A stretch of 64,000 bases of DNA, taken from Rhizobium sp. TH135 (GTDB lineage: Bacteria; Pseudomonadota; Alphaproteobacteria; Rhizobiales; Rhizobiaceae). A model generated the notes under the pieces. That model saw only the letters and a list, made by a program, of their open reading frames with translations. It was not told the origin of the DNA and did no database searches. Below are positions 47,594-55,993 of this stretch, piece by piece. The stretch is taken from the NCBI RefSeq assembly GCF_002855515.1, contig NZ_PKRP01000006.1, forward strand, positions 124,001-188,000, read 5' to 3'. Within the stretch, counting starts at the first letter, position 1. Each line of letters starts with the position of its first letter. Both the position numbers and the translations under genes were made by a program.

Positions 47594-48880
47594 TTAATCG
47601 GCTTTGCAGAGCCGGTTGCGCCCGTCGCGCTTCGCCCGATAGAGCGCGAGGTCCGCGCGGCGCAGGGCGTGGTCGATGGTTTCCTGCGCCGGTTTGAAAT
47701 CGGCAAGACCGATGCTGATCGTTCCTGCAGTCCCGACCTCCGTCGAAATCTGGCAGTAGCGGGCGATATCTGCCCGCATGCGATCGAGGATTTCGGCTGC
47801 GCGTGCGGCATACTCTTCCGAGAAAAAGGCGAAGAATTCTTCACCGCCGGCGCGAGCAATCAGCACGCCATCGCTCTCATGCGCCCGCAGGGTATCGACG
47901 ATCGAGCAGAGCGTCAGATCGCCCTCGCCATGGCCGAGCGCATCGTTGATCGACTTGAAGTGGTCGATGTCGATCACGGCGACGGCAAAGGTGCTGGACA
48001 GGTTATTGGAGGCCTGCTCGATGGCGGAGGCGGCCGCCTGGAAGAACTTGCGGCGGTTATAGGCATTGGTCAGCGGGTCGCGCTCGGCGGCAGCGGTCAG
48101 GCGCGCCTCCAGTTCCTTGCGCTCGGTGATGTCGATCAGCACACCCGCGATACCGCGCAAGCCTCCGTCAGGAGCGGCGACGCAGGCCTTGTGCAGCATG
48201 ATGTGGCGCATGCCGGTTTCCGGCAGGCAGACATCGGTTTCCACCCTCAGCACGCCGCCCTGCCGCATGACTTCCAGATCCGATTCGCGGTGGGCTTCTG
48301 CGACATCCTTCGGCAGGAAGTTGGCCAGTGTCTGCCCGATCACCTCGTCCCGGTGTGTGCCGACAAACTGGCTGAAGGCGGTGTTGCAGCCGAGATAACG
48401 ACCGCCGACGTCCTTCAGGTAGATGGGAGTGGGCAAATGGTCGAGGCCGGCCTGCCAGGCATCGATATGGTCTTGCAGGGCCTCACGCGTCCGCTCCCGG
48501 GCTTCAAGCAGCTTCAGATGCCGTCTGGCACGCAGGAGACAGCGCAGCAGGTGATGCGGGCCGTCCTCCATAAGCAAGTCGTCGGCGCCGGCCTCGAACA
48601 GTTTGGTCTGGAATTCGGTACTTGCCTGACCGGTCACGGCGACAACGTAGAGGTTATCTTGAAACTGCGCCCGCAGCCGATGCATCACGTCGAGCGCGAC
48701 AGTCATCGTTGCATCCAGGAAGCACACGGAAGAGGCCTGGAGCTGATCCAGATTGCGCAAACATGCAGGTCCGAGAGAACCAATCGTCGCAGGTGGCGGC
48801 AGGTCGCCCTCGGAATACCAGGCGATCGCGACCTGCGGCGCGGTGTCCGGAAGCGTTTCAATTTTCCTGGCGAGCTGCAA
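47594..48880 (-). CDS. receiver-like/PAS/GGDEF diguanylate cyclase
   Basis: Cytoplasmic, 428 residues. About 1-130 resembles a response-regulator receiver (LDATMTVALDVMHRL, VVAVTGQAST, KLFEAGADDLLMED); a classical acidic pocket is not obvious, so it may be a pseudo-receiver. PAS domain about 140-260 (LDHLPTPIYLKDVGGRYLGC). GGDEF about 265-425 with VIDIDHFKSINDALGHGEGD and intact AGGEEF. No R-x-x-D inhibitory site precedes it (SDGV there). Start is TTG 48880 with AAGGA 7 nt upstream. No EAL domain. Convergent with the ABC exporter, 24 bp apart. Confidence 0.93.
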   Translation of the reverse strand: MQLARKIETLPDTAPQVAIAWYSEGDLPPPATIGSLGPACLRNLDQLQASSVCFLDATMTVALDVMHRLRAQFQDNLYVVAVTGQASTEFQTKLFEAGADDLLMEDGPHHLLRCLLRARRHLKLLEARERTREALQDHIDAWQAGLDHLPTPIYLKDVGGRYLGCNTAFSQFVGTHRDEVIGQTLANFLPKDVAEAHRESDLEVMRQGGVLRVETDVCLPETGMRHIMLHKACVAAPDGGLRGIAGVLIDITERKELEARLTAAAERDPLTNAYNRRKFFQAAASAIEQASNNLSSTFAVAVIDIDHFKSINDALGHGEGDLTLCSIVDTLRAHESDGVLIARAGGEEFFAFFSEEYAARAAEILDRMRADIARYCQISTEVGTAGTISIGLADFKPAQETIDHALRRADLALYRAKRDGRNRLCKAD

Positions 48881-49127
48881 CAGTCAGTCCTTGCCCGGAG
48901 CTGCCCTTAACGGTGCCGTCATCCGGATCCCCCATTTTTTCATCACCCCTTTTTTAGGGTGCAGTTATTTACAAAATCTCGCCAGGAAACGAACAAGGCA
49001 TTCTTTTTTTGGGCCAGCGGTGGATTGTCACAACTGGTTTACGCCGGCTTGATTTGACCGTCGGCATTGCCCAAGTGCGGCTTTCAGAGTAGTCACGGGC
49101 GACACAATTCAAAGACTGAGGACCCAA

Positions 49128-49826
49128 ATGGACCTGTTCGAAACCATCCGCAAGACGATCGTGCCCGTGCACAAGGAAGGCTATCCCTTCGTCGCGGCCT
49201 TCTTCGTCGCATCGCTGGTGCTCGGCTGGATCTGGGATCCGCTGTTCTGGGTCGGCATGGTTCTGACCCTTTGGTGCGCTTACTTCTTCCGCGACCCCGA
49301 GCGCGTCACGCCGCAGGACGACGACCTGGTCATCAGCCCGGCTGACGGACGCGTATCCTCCGTGCAGATGTCTGTGCCGCCGGAAGAGCTCAATCTCGGC
49401 CGCGAGCCGATGCTGCGCATTACCGTCTTCATGAACGTCTTCAACTGCCATGTGAACCGCGCGCCAGTACGCGGCCGGATCACGACGATCGCCTACAAGG
49501 AAGGCCAGTTCCTCAATGCGGAACTCGACAAGGCCAGCATCGACAACGAGCGCAACGGCTTGGTCATTGAAAGCAAGCATGGCCAGATCGGTGTCGTCCA
49601 GATTGCAGGCCTCGTCGCTCGCCGGATCATCTGCTGGTCCAATCCGAACGACCCGCTGGATGCCGGCGAGCGTTTCGGCCTGATCCGCTTCGGTTCGCGC
49701 CTCGACGTCTTCCTGCCGGCCGGTTTCGAGCCGCGCGTTTCGCTGGGCCAGACCGCCATTGCGGGTGAAACCGTCCTGGCGGAATTTGGCTCGCCCAAGG
49801 GGCCGACGATCAGCCGCCGCAGCTAA
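49128..49826 (+). CDS. psd: phosphatidylserine decarboxylase (short, pyruvoyl type)
   Basis: Converts phosphatidylserine to phosphatidylethanolamine at the inner membrane. 232 residues, the short alphaproteobacterial/archaetidyl subclass. One or two N-terminal TM helices ([20 protein letters not shown]); [27 protein letters not shown]; self-cleavage site in [13 protein letters not shown], where the Ser becomes the pyruvoyl group. pssA follows 11 bp downstream, so two consecutive pathway steps are in one operon. Confidence 0.97.
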   Translation: MDLFETIRKTIVPVHKEGYPFVAAFFVASLVLGWIWDPLFWVGMVLTLWCAYFFRDPERVTPQDDDLVISPADGRVSSVQMSVPPEELNLGREPMLRITVFMNVFNCHVNRAPVRGRITTIAYKEGQFLNAELDKASIDNERNGLVIESKHGQIGVVQIAGLVARRIICWSNPNDPLDAGERFGLIRFGSRLDVFLPAGFEPRVSLGQTAIAGETVLAEFGSPKGPTISRRS

Positions 49827-49837
49827 GGACAGCTCCG

Positions 49838-50698
49838 ATGGAAGAACCGAACCCGATCGCCGAGACCCGTTCCGCAAGCAGCACCGATTCCGGTGCGCGC
49901 GGGCCGCGGCTTCGTGAAATCCCGCTTCGGCTCATCGTTCCGAACCTGATCACTGTGCTCGCCATCTGCGCCGGTCTGACCGGCGTTCGCCTGGCCTTCG
50001 AGAACCGCTACGAGCTGGCGGTGGCGATGGTGCTGGCCGCCGCCTTCCTGGATGGCATCGACGGACGGGTCGCCCGTATGATGAAGGCGACCTCGAAGTT
50101 CGGCGCGCAAATGGATTCGCTCGCCGATATCATCAATTTCGGCGTCGCCCCGGCCCTTGTCCTCTACGTCTTCGTGCTCGATCAGGCCCGGTCGCTCGGC
50201 TGGATCGCCGCTCTGATCTACGCGATTGCCGCAGGTCTCCGTCTCGCCCGTTTCAACGTCATGGACGAGCGCGAGACCAAGGCGCCCTGGCAGTCGGAGT
50301 TCTTCGTCGGCGTGCCGGCGCCTGCGGGTGCTGCACTGGTGCTGCTGCCGGTTTATCTCGGCTTCCTTGGTGTGGCACCGGTCGGTGCCTTTGCCTATGC
50401 GAGCACGGCCTACACGATCATCATCGCCTACCTGCTGGTCAGCCGCCTGCCGGTCTGGTCGGGCAAGTCCGAGACGAGCCATATTCGCCGCGATCTGGTG
50501 CTGCCGATGATTCTCGGCGTCGTGCTTTATGTCGCGCTGTTGATGAGCTTTACCTGGGAAGTGCTTGTCGTGACCGTGCTTCTCTATCTCTGCTCCCTGC
50601 CCTTCGGTGCCCGAAACTGGCATCGCCGCTACGGCACGCTGACGATCGGCGAAGAATCAGCGGAAAAGGGACTTTCGGAGATAGACCGGGGCGTTTGA
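49838..50698 (+). CDS. pssA: CDP-diacylglycerol-serine O-phosphatidyltransferase
   Basis: Makes phosphatidylserine, the substrate of Psd. 286 residues, about eight TM helices. CDP-alcohol phosphotransferase motif DGRVARMMKATSKFGAQMD then SLAD (D-G-x2-A-R-x8-G-x3-D-x3-D intact) near residues 72-96. Disordered N-terminus (ETRSASSTDSGARGPR). C-terminal segment GARNWHRRYGTLT. Transcription probably ends at the hairpin at 50729. Confidence 0.97.
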   Translation: MEEPNPIAETRSASSTDSGARGPRLREIPLRLIVPNLITVLAICAGLTGVRLAFENRYELAVAMVLAAAFLDGIDGRVARMMKATSKFGAQMDSLADIINFGVAPALVLYVFVLDQARSLGWIAALIYAIAAGLRLARFNVMDERETKAPWQSEFFVGVPAPAGAALVLLPVYLGFLGVAPVGAFAYASTAYTIIIAYLLVSRLPVWSGKSETSHIRRDLVLPMILGVVLYVALLMSFTWEVLVVTVLLYLCSLPFGARNWHRRYGTLTIGEESAEKGLSEIDRGV

Positions 50699-50728
50699 CC
50701 CCATTTTTTGTTCAAAACTGCACAATTT

Positions 50729-50763
50729 GAGCCCCGCCAAGCCTGAAAACTTGTGCGGGGCTC
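50729..50763 (+). terminator. terminator after pssA
   Basis: GAGCCCCGC/GCGGGGCTC perfect 9-bp stem with an inner CAAG/CTTG helix, then a T-rich tail (TCCTTATCTACTCTTTTTC). 30 bp past the pssA stop. Confidence 0.88.
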
Positions 50764-50891
50764 TCCTTATCTACTCTTTTTCTTCAAATTTGATTTGTGT
50801 CACAGCCTCGGTCACGCTTTTGTCATGATCTCCGCAGAGAGAGCCGCGAACAAAAAACACCGGTCAGGAAACACTCCCGAGGAACATGACG

Positions 50892-51029
50892 ATGACGACG
50901 CAGAACGACGCCGAGCAGCAGAAGCCGGCAAACGAGAATCTGGCCTTGAATTACCGTCCGCTCGGCCTGAAGGCTGTGCTGGCCGCGGCCCTGATGCTGA
51001 AGCGCAAGCCGGCACCGAAGGTCGCCTGA
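50892..51029 (+). CDS. 45-residue conserved-looking small protein
   Basis: MTTQNDAEQQKPANENLALN then YRPLGLKAVLAAALMLKRKP and APKVA. A polar N-terminus, a short amphipathic/hydrophobic helix (LGLKAVLAAALML) and a basic end. GAGGA lies 8 nt before ATG 50892; another in-frame ATG is two codons upstream. It has its own gap after the pssA terminator, so it is likely an independent transcript. I recall similar short proteins in Rhizobiaceae but no function. Third-position GC fits its neighbours, supporting real coding. Confidence 0.75.
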   Translation: MTTQNDAEQQKPANENLALNYRPLGLKAVLAAALMLKRKPAPKVA

Positions 51030-51042
51030 GCGAGCTATCGCC

Positions 51043-51807
51043 CTAGAACAAGTTCATCTGCCCGTCGTCGGATTTGTCCGCGGCGGGCTTTTGCTTTTTG
51101 GGTGCCGGGATCACAGGCGTCTGGAGCTCGGCACCGACATTGGCGACCTTGTTGACGAGGTCCGAGACCGGGATTGCTTCGAAGTAATCCTCATCTGCCG
51201 GGCGCATGAGATCGACGATGTCGCGCGGCTCACCATTGCGGCAGTCGAGCCAGCGGGCGAAATTCTGCGGCTCGATTACCACCGGCATGCGGTCATGGAT
51301 CTCGCCGATCGTGCGATTGGCCCCAACGGTCAAGATGCAGCCCGTATCGAGCTCCGATCCGTCCTTCGACATATAGGTTTCCATCAGGCCGCCAAAGCAG
51401 ACGATGCCGCCCTTCTTCGGACGGATCCAATAGGCCTGCAGCGGCTCACCACTTTCCTTCGAGGGCCTGTGCCACTCGTAGAAACCGGAAGCTGGCACCA
51501 GGACGCGCCGGTGGCGCATGGCGGCGCGGAACGAGGCCTTCTCGATGGCCGTCTCCGAGCGCGCGTTGAGGAGCAGCGTGAACTCCTTGGGATCCTTGAC
51601 CCAGGACGGGATAAGCCCCCAGCGCACAAGAACCGCCACGCGGTCCGGCCGATTGGATCCAGGATCCAGAGGTGGTGCAGCGACGGCAACGAGAATGGGC
51701 TGCGTCGGCGCAATGTTGTAGCGCGGCGGAAAGCCCTCAAGCTCCATCACGCCGAGGATCTCGCGCACTTCTTCCGGGCTGGCTGTCAGGGCAAAACGTC
51801 CACACAT
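51043..51807 (-). CDS. SOS response-associated peptidase (SRAP/HMCES family)
   Basis: Shields abasic sites in single-stranded DNA by a covalent thiazolidine link through Cys2. 254 residues. MCGRFALTAS gives Cys2 after Met removal; VRWGLIPSWVKDP, LLNARSETAIEK (catalytic Glu), VPASGFYEWHRP and the active-site His in GEIHDRMPVVI. ATG 51807 is preferred over an in-frame GTG one codon earlier because Cys must be residue 2. C-terminus ends GQMNLF, which resembles a clamp-interacting tail. Divergent from the Nudix gene. Confidence 0.95.
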   Translation of the reverse strand: MCGRFALTASPEEVREILGVMELEGFPPRYNIAPTQPILVAVAAPPLDPGSNRPDRVAVLVRWGLIPSWVKDPKEFTLLLNARSETAIEKASFRAAMRHRRVLVPASGFYEWHRPSKESGEPLQAYWIRPKKGGIVCFGGLMETYMSKDGSELDTGCILTVGANRTIGEIHDRMPVVIEPQNFARWLDCRNGEPRDIVDLMRPADEDYFEAIPVSDLVNKVANVGAELQTPVIPAPKKQKPAADKSDDGQMNLF

Positions 51808-51939
51808 CACCCGTAGATGGCAGTCCGCCTGCCATGGGTCAAGGTGACGCCCTGCTTGCAGGGGGGCTCAAAGCCCGCGATAATCGCCGCACACTGCTTC
51901 GCCGAAGCGGTGCCGTCTTCGACCGGAGTTCGTCTTTTC

Positions 51940-52365
51940 ATGAGCATGCCCCGCCTCGCCTCTTCTGCCATCGTCGAACGAGCCGGGCGCTATCTTCTCG
52001 TGCGCCGCGGCAATCCGCCGGCTGCCGACCTCTATGCCTTTCCCGGCGGTCGGGCCGAGCCTGGCGAAACGCCGGAAGAGACGGCACTCAGGGAACTCCT
52101 GGAAGAGACGGGACTGACCGGACGCAATCCGCGGCTGTTCGAGACTGTGGAACTTCTGCCGGAAGCCGGGGTCAGCGACAGTCACTACATGCTGTCCGTC
52201 TTCCAGGTGGATGCCGATGATGCTGAAACCGTCGAGGCGCAAAGCGATGCGCTGGAGGCGAAGTGGTTCCTGCCGGAGGAGATCCTAGATCTTCCGACGC
52301 CCGAGAGCGTGCGCGCCTGCGTGCTGCGTTTGGCCCCTAGCCTCAGCGCCCGAGGTGCCGCATGA
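51940..52365 (+). CDS. Nudix hydrolase
   Basis: 141 residues. Nudix box complete: GGRAEPGETPEETALREL followed by LEETGL (G-x5-E-x7-R-E-x2-E-E-x-G). Pyrophosphohydrolase on an unidentified nucleoside-diphosphate-linked substrate. MSMPRLASSAIVERAGRYLL is the start; an upstream extension of 41 codons is not family-like. Overlaps the following gene by 4 bp (ATGA). Confidence 0.92.
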   Translation: MSMPRLASSAIVERAGRYLLVRRGNPPAADLYAFPGGRAEPGETPEETALRELLEETGLTGRNPRLFETVELLPEAGVSDSHYMLSVFQVDADDAETVEAQSDALEAKWFLPEEILDLPTPESVRACVLRLAPSLSARGAA

Positions 52366-52790
52366 GCCGTTCGATTACAGTAATCCGCGCCTGCCTGCTC
52401 GTGCTCTTCGCCGCTTTCGCCGGATCGGCCGTTGCTCAGGATGGCACCGTGGTTGCGGTTCCGCCCCCTGCGGACACGGAGAAGCCGACACCATACGACG
52501 ACCGTCTCGCCCGGCTTTCGGAGATCATTGGTGCGGTCCACTATCTGCGCAATCTCTGCCAGGCGGATGGCGAACCGGAATGGCGCCAATCGCTGCAGGA
52601 TCTTCTCGACGCGGAGACAAGGACTGAGCCGAAGCGCCGGGCGCGACTGACCGCCGCCTACAACCGTGGCTACCGCTCGTTTGCGTCTGTCTATACCTCT
52701 TGCACACCGGCTGCAGTTCGTGCAGAGCAGAATTACCGTAACGAAGGCGCAACACTTGCCACAGAAATTACCGCGCGCTTCGGAAATTAA
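52362..52790 (+). CDS. TIGR02301-family secreted protein
   Basis: 142 residues. Signal peptide (CLLVLFAAFAGSAVAQ-D). Core LARLSEIIGAVHYLRNLCQA, EWRQSLQDLLDAE and YNRGYRSFASVYTSCTPAAV match the alphaproteobacterial TIGR02301 family as I recall it; two Cys (in LRNLC and YTSC) could form a disulfide. Function unknown. Translationally coupled to the Nudix gene. Confidence 0.88.
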   Translation: MSRSITVIRACLLVLFAAFAGSAVAQDGTVVAVPPPADTEKPTPYDDRLARLSEIIGAVHYLRNLCQADGEPEWRQSLQDLLDAETRTEPKRRARLTAAYNRGYRSFASVYTSCTPAAVRAEQNYRNEGATLATEITARFGN

Positions 52791-52883
52791 CGATTAATTC
52801 ACCTCTTTTGGTGGGCCCCCGTGTCGTTTTGGCAAAAGGCTGATAGGGTCGTTAAGGACTGAGTAAGTGCTTCGAGGAATGCC

Positions 52884-53141
52884 ATGGAACCGCGCCGCAA
52901 CGAAATCGACGACATGATCGTGCACGAAAAGATGCAGGCTGCGCTGGAATACCAGAACGAAGCCTGGGCTGACGGCATGGCTGATGGAATCGAGCCGGAG
53001 ATCATTGCGGACGCAGCGTTCGCACTGGCCATGCGCGAAACGATCCGTATCCACGGCGAACACGGCGCCGAGGCCATTCTCGACGCGCTCAAGACCCGGC
53101 TGCTTGCCGGCGAATTCTCGCCCGAGCGGCAGCTTCAGTAA
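52884..53141 (+). CDS. small hypothetical protein (85 residues)
   Basis: Acidic, helical-looking, no signal peptide: MEPRRNEIDDMIVHEKMQAA, GMADGIEPEIIADAAFALAM, and GAEAILDALKTRLLAGEFS. GC-rich codons like the neighbours. Spacing of 18 bp to the next gene suggests co-transcription. I do not recognise the family; the position between TIGR02301 and another secreted protein gives no function. Confidence 0.8.
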   Translation: MEPRRNEIDDMIVHEKMQAALEYQNEAWADGMADGIEPEIIADAAFALAMRETIRIHGEHGAEAILDALKTRLLAGEFSPERQLQ

Positions 53142-53159
53142 CAGCAATCGAGGGACAGA

Positions 53160-53900
53160 ATGATGATCTCGCCGCGGGTCAGGCTCTTTCGCTTGACGAG
53201 CGCGCTGACGCTCATGCTCGCCTGCGCACTGGCGGCCCTGCCCGTACATGCGCTGTCCGACATCAAGGACATCACACCCCCTTCAGCCGACACTCCATCT
53301 GACACTGTCGAGCCCTTGCCCAGCGAGGAGCAGGACGTGATCGAGGATTCGATCCCGGTCATTCCCGATCCGGATCCGCTGATCAAGCGCGACGAACCGC
53401 AAGAGGCAGAGAGTATCGAGCCGACGACACCGCCGGCGGAGGTCATTTACGACCTCGAAAAGGCACCCGAGCCGGTCCGGCGCATGCGCCAGTTGATCAT
53501 CGATGCGGCGACGACAGGTGATATTTCCAAGCTCAAACCGCTGATGAACCCCGGCCCCGATCAGACCGCCGTTCCGCTGCAGGATCCCGAACAGGATCCG
53601 ATCGAGGCGCTCAAGGCGATTTCCGGCGACAGCGAGGGCGTGGAAATCCTCGCCATCCTGCTCGACATCTTCTCGACCGGGTTCGTTCAGCTCGACAAGG
53701 GCACGGCGGAGGAGGCCTATGTCTGGCCCTATTTCGCCGGCAAGTCGCTGGGCCTGCTCACGCCGAAGGAGAAGGTGGAGCTGCTGCGCATCGTCACTGC
53801 CGGCGACGTGGCGGAAATGCAGGAATATGGCAATTACAATTTCTTCCGTGTCGGCATCACGCCCGACGGTCGCTGGAAGTTCCTGACCGTCGGCGACTGA
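53160..53900 (+). CDS. secreted protein of unknown function
   Basis: 246 residues. Signal peptide about 1-31 (LTSALTLMLACALAALPVHA-LS), then an acidic Pro-rich stretch about 35-95 (low complexity), then a globular domain (PVRRMRQLIIDAATTGDISK to YNFFRVGITPDGRWKFLTVG). The C-terminal DGRWKFLTVGD is a compact conserved-looking end. No known catalytic motif. Two adjacent ATGs (53160 and 53163) are equivalent. Probably periplasmic. Confidence 0.85.
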   Translation: MMISPRVRLFRLTSALTLMLACALAALPVHALSDIKDITPPSADTPSDTVEPLPSEEQDVIEDSIPVIPDPDPLIKRDEPQEAESIEPTTPPAEVIYDLEKAPEPVRRMRQLIIDAATTGDISKLKPLMNPGPDQTAVPLQDPEQDPIEALKAISGDSEGVEILAILLDIFSTGFVQLDKGTAEEAYVWPYFAGKSLGLLTPKEKVELLRIVTAGDVAEMQEYGNYNFFRVGITPDGRWKFLTVGD

Positions 53901-53995
53901 ACGACTGTTGAAACTGTGGGCTGTGATGCGGACTGCTTGTCGTCTAGACTGGTAGCGCCTAACTCTCTCGGCAAAGCAACAGCCCGGTGAAACCC

Positions 53996-54829
53996 ATGCC
54001 TTCAGCCTTCCTGCCCGATCGCGCCTTTGTCAAAATTGCGGGTGCGGATGCGGAGCACTTTCTGCAGAACCTCATCACCACGGATCTCGGCGCGCTTGCG
54101 GAAAGCGAGCTGCGCCCGGGCGCCTTGCTGACGCCGCAGGGCAAGATCCTCTTCGACTTCCTGATTTCGCGGGATGGGGACGGGTTCCTCATCGATATCC
54201 CCGCCGATCAGATCGACGCCTTCATCCGGCGCATGACGATGTACAAGCTGCGCTCACCGGTGACCATCGAGGCCTTACCCGTGACAGGTGCGACGGTCAC
54301 CTGGGGTGAATCCGCTGAAGGCGTCGCCGATCACCGATTCGCGCTTGCGGGCACCGAGCTTCGGCGCCAAGAGGGCCGCACAGGCGATCCTGCCGACCGC
54401 GAAGGCTATGACGCGCTGCGCATTCTCCACGGCGTGCCCGAATCGGGCGCCGACTACGCGCTGCAGGATGCCTTTCCGCATGACGTGCTGTTCGACAAAT
54501 CGGGCGGTGTCTCCTTCCGCAAGGGCTGCTATGTCGGCCAGGAAGTGGTCTCGCGCATGCAGCACCGTTCGACCGCCCGTCGGCGCGTCGTCATCCTTTC
54601 CGCGGAAGCGTCTCTCCCCGCCACCGGCACCGAGATCACCATCGGCGGCAAGCCGATCGGCGCCCTTGGTACCGTTGCCGGCGAAAGGGCGCTTGCGATC
54701 GTCAGGATCGACAAGGCGGGCGAAGCCATGGCAGCGGGCGAACCTATCCTTGCCGGCGACGTGCCCGTAACGGTCACCCTTCCCAGCTGGAGCGGGCTTA
54801 CGTTCCCAGCTGCGGCCGAGGAAGCGTGA
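53996..54829 (+). CDS. ygfZ: folate-binding protein YgfZ/IbaG-type Fe-S maintenance factor
   Basis: Tetrahydrofolate-binding GcvT-like protein that supports some [4Fe-4S] enzymes. 277 residues. FLQNLITTDLGALAE and LLTPQGKILFDFLISRDGDG at the N-terminus; hallmark K-G-C-Y-x-G-Q-E in FRKGCYVGQEVVSRMQHR near residue 180, with the conserved Cys. An in-frame GTG three codons upstream is possible. One bp separates it from the HD gene, so it starts a four-gene coupled set. NadA downstream is itself a [4Fe-4S] enzyme. Confidence 0.95.
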   Translation: MPSAFLPDRAFVKIAGADAEHFLQNLITTDLGALAESELRPGALLTPQGKILFDFLISRDGDGFLIDIPADQIDAFIRRMTMYKLRSPVTIEALPVTGATVTWGESAEGVADHRFALAGTELRRQEGRTGDPADREGYDALRILHGVPESGADYALQDAFPHDVLFDKSGGVSFRKGCYVGQEVVSRMQHRSTARRRVVILSAEASLPATGTEITIGGKPIGALGTVAGERALAIVRIDKAGEAMAAGEPILAGDVPVTVTLPSWSGLTFPAAAEEA

Positions 54830-54830
54830 C

Positions 54831-55460
54831 ATGGGATCGGCCGCCTCTCTCTCCGCCCGCGCCTGGCAGCGCATGCTATCCGGCCGCCGGCTCGACTTGC
54901 TCGATCCCTCGCCGCTCGACGTCGAGATCACCGACATCGCGCACGGGCTTGCCCGTGTCGCGCGCTGGAACGGGCAGACCTCCGGCGATCATGCCTTCTC
55001 GGTCGCCCAGCACAGCCTGATCGTCGAGGACATCTTTCGCCGCTGCAATCCCAAGGCGACGACGGACGATCTGATGGTGGCACTGCTGCATGACGCACCG
55101 GAATATGTGATTGGCGACATGATCTCGCCGTTCAAGGCTGTGGTCGGTGGTGGCTACAAGGTGGTGGAGAAGCGGCTCGAAGCAGCGATCCATCTGCGGT
55201 TCGGTCTGCCGGCCCATCCGAAGGCGGGACTGAAAGATCTGATCAAGAAGGCTGACATGATCGCTGCCTATTTCGAGGCCACGGTCCTTGCCGGCTTTGC
55301 GGAGGCCGAGGCGCGGAAATTCTTCGGCCAGCCGAAGGGCTTTACCCGCGACACGATCCTAATCGAGCCGTTGCCCGCCTATCAGGCACAGGCAAAGTTC
55401 CTCGGACGCTTCGAAGAGATCGAAGCCGACAGGCAATCGACGACCTGGGCACCGGCATGA
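54831..55460 (+). CDS. HD-domain phosphohydrolase (YfbR-like)
   Basis: 209 residues. HD motifs: HAFSVAQHSLIVEDIF (first His), LMVALLHDAPEYVIGDM (H-D pair), and KKADMIAAYFEA (distal Asp). Similar to 5'-deoxynucleotidase YfbR in motif layout, so a nucleoside-monophosphate phosphatase is plausible but unproven. 1 bp after ygfZ and 4 bp overlap with the next gene. Confidence 0.9.
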   Translation: MGSAASLSARAWQRMLSGRRLDLLDPSPLDVEITDIAHGLARVARWNGQTSGDHAFSVAQHSLIVEDIFRRCNPKATTDDLMVALLHDAPEYVIGDMISPFKAVVGGGYKVVEKRLEAAIHLRFGLPAHPKAGLKDLIKKADMIAAYFEATVLAGFAEAEARKFFGQPKGFTRDTILIEPLPAYQAQAKFLGRFEEIEADRQSTTWAPA

Positions 55461-55993
55461 GCCTGATCGTCGTTTCGCCACTCGCCCGCATTGCCGAAAT
55501 GGCCGTCCGCCACAAGGCGCGCGAGATGATCAGCCTGCTTGCTGCAAACCAGGATTTTCATCGTCCGGCCGTCATCCAGGCGGAGCGGCACCTGAAACTC
55601 GCGATGAATGACATCAGCTTTGCGGGCACCGGCGATCTGATTGCGCCGCAGGAGAAGCATGTCGCCGAGATCATCGATTTCGCGAAGGCTTGGGACCAGG
55701 CCTCCCCGCTCGTCGTGCATTGCTGGATGGGCGTATCACGCTCACCGGCGGCGGCGATGATTGCAAGCCTTGCGGTGGCACCCGACGATGACGATGACGC
55801 GCTGGCAAGGCGGCTGCGAGAAGCCTCGCCATTTGCCACGCCGAACATGCGGCTGGTCGAGATCGGTGACGAGATGCTTCAGCGCGGCGGTCGGTTCGCA
55901 AAGGCGGTGAAGGCACTGGGACGCGGTGCGGATGCCGACGGCAATACGCCCTTCACCCTGCCGCTACCCTTGCGGGAGCCGGCCACCCCATGA
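55457..55993 (+). CDS. tyrosine phosphatase-like protein
   Basis: 178 residues. P-loop phosphatase signature C-x5-R in VVHCWMGVSRSPAAAMI near residue 88; an upstream general-acid candidate Asp is less clear. Dual-specificity/PTP superfamily, common in rhizobia as tyrosine-phosphatase-like proteins. Overlaps both neighbours by 4 bp (ATGA), so it is translated with the HD and NadQ genes. Its substrate may be a small phosphorylated metabolite rather than a protein, given the neighbours; that is inference. Confidence 0.9.
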   Translation: MSLIVVSPLARIAEMAVRHKAREMISLLAANQDFHRPAVIQAERHLKLAMNDISFAGTGDLIAPQEKHVAEIIDFAKAWDQASPLVVHCWMGVSRSPAAAMIASLAVAPDDDDDALARRLREASPFATPNMRLVEIGDEMLQRGGRFAKAVKALGRGADADGNTPFTLPLPLREPATP

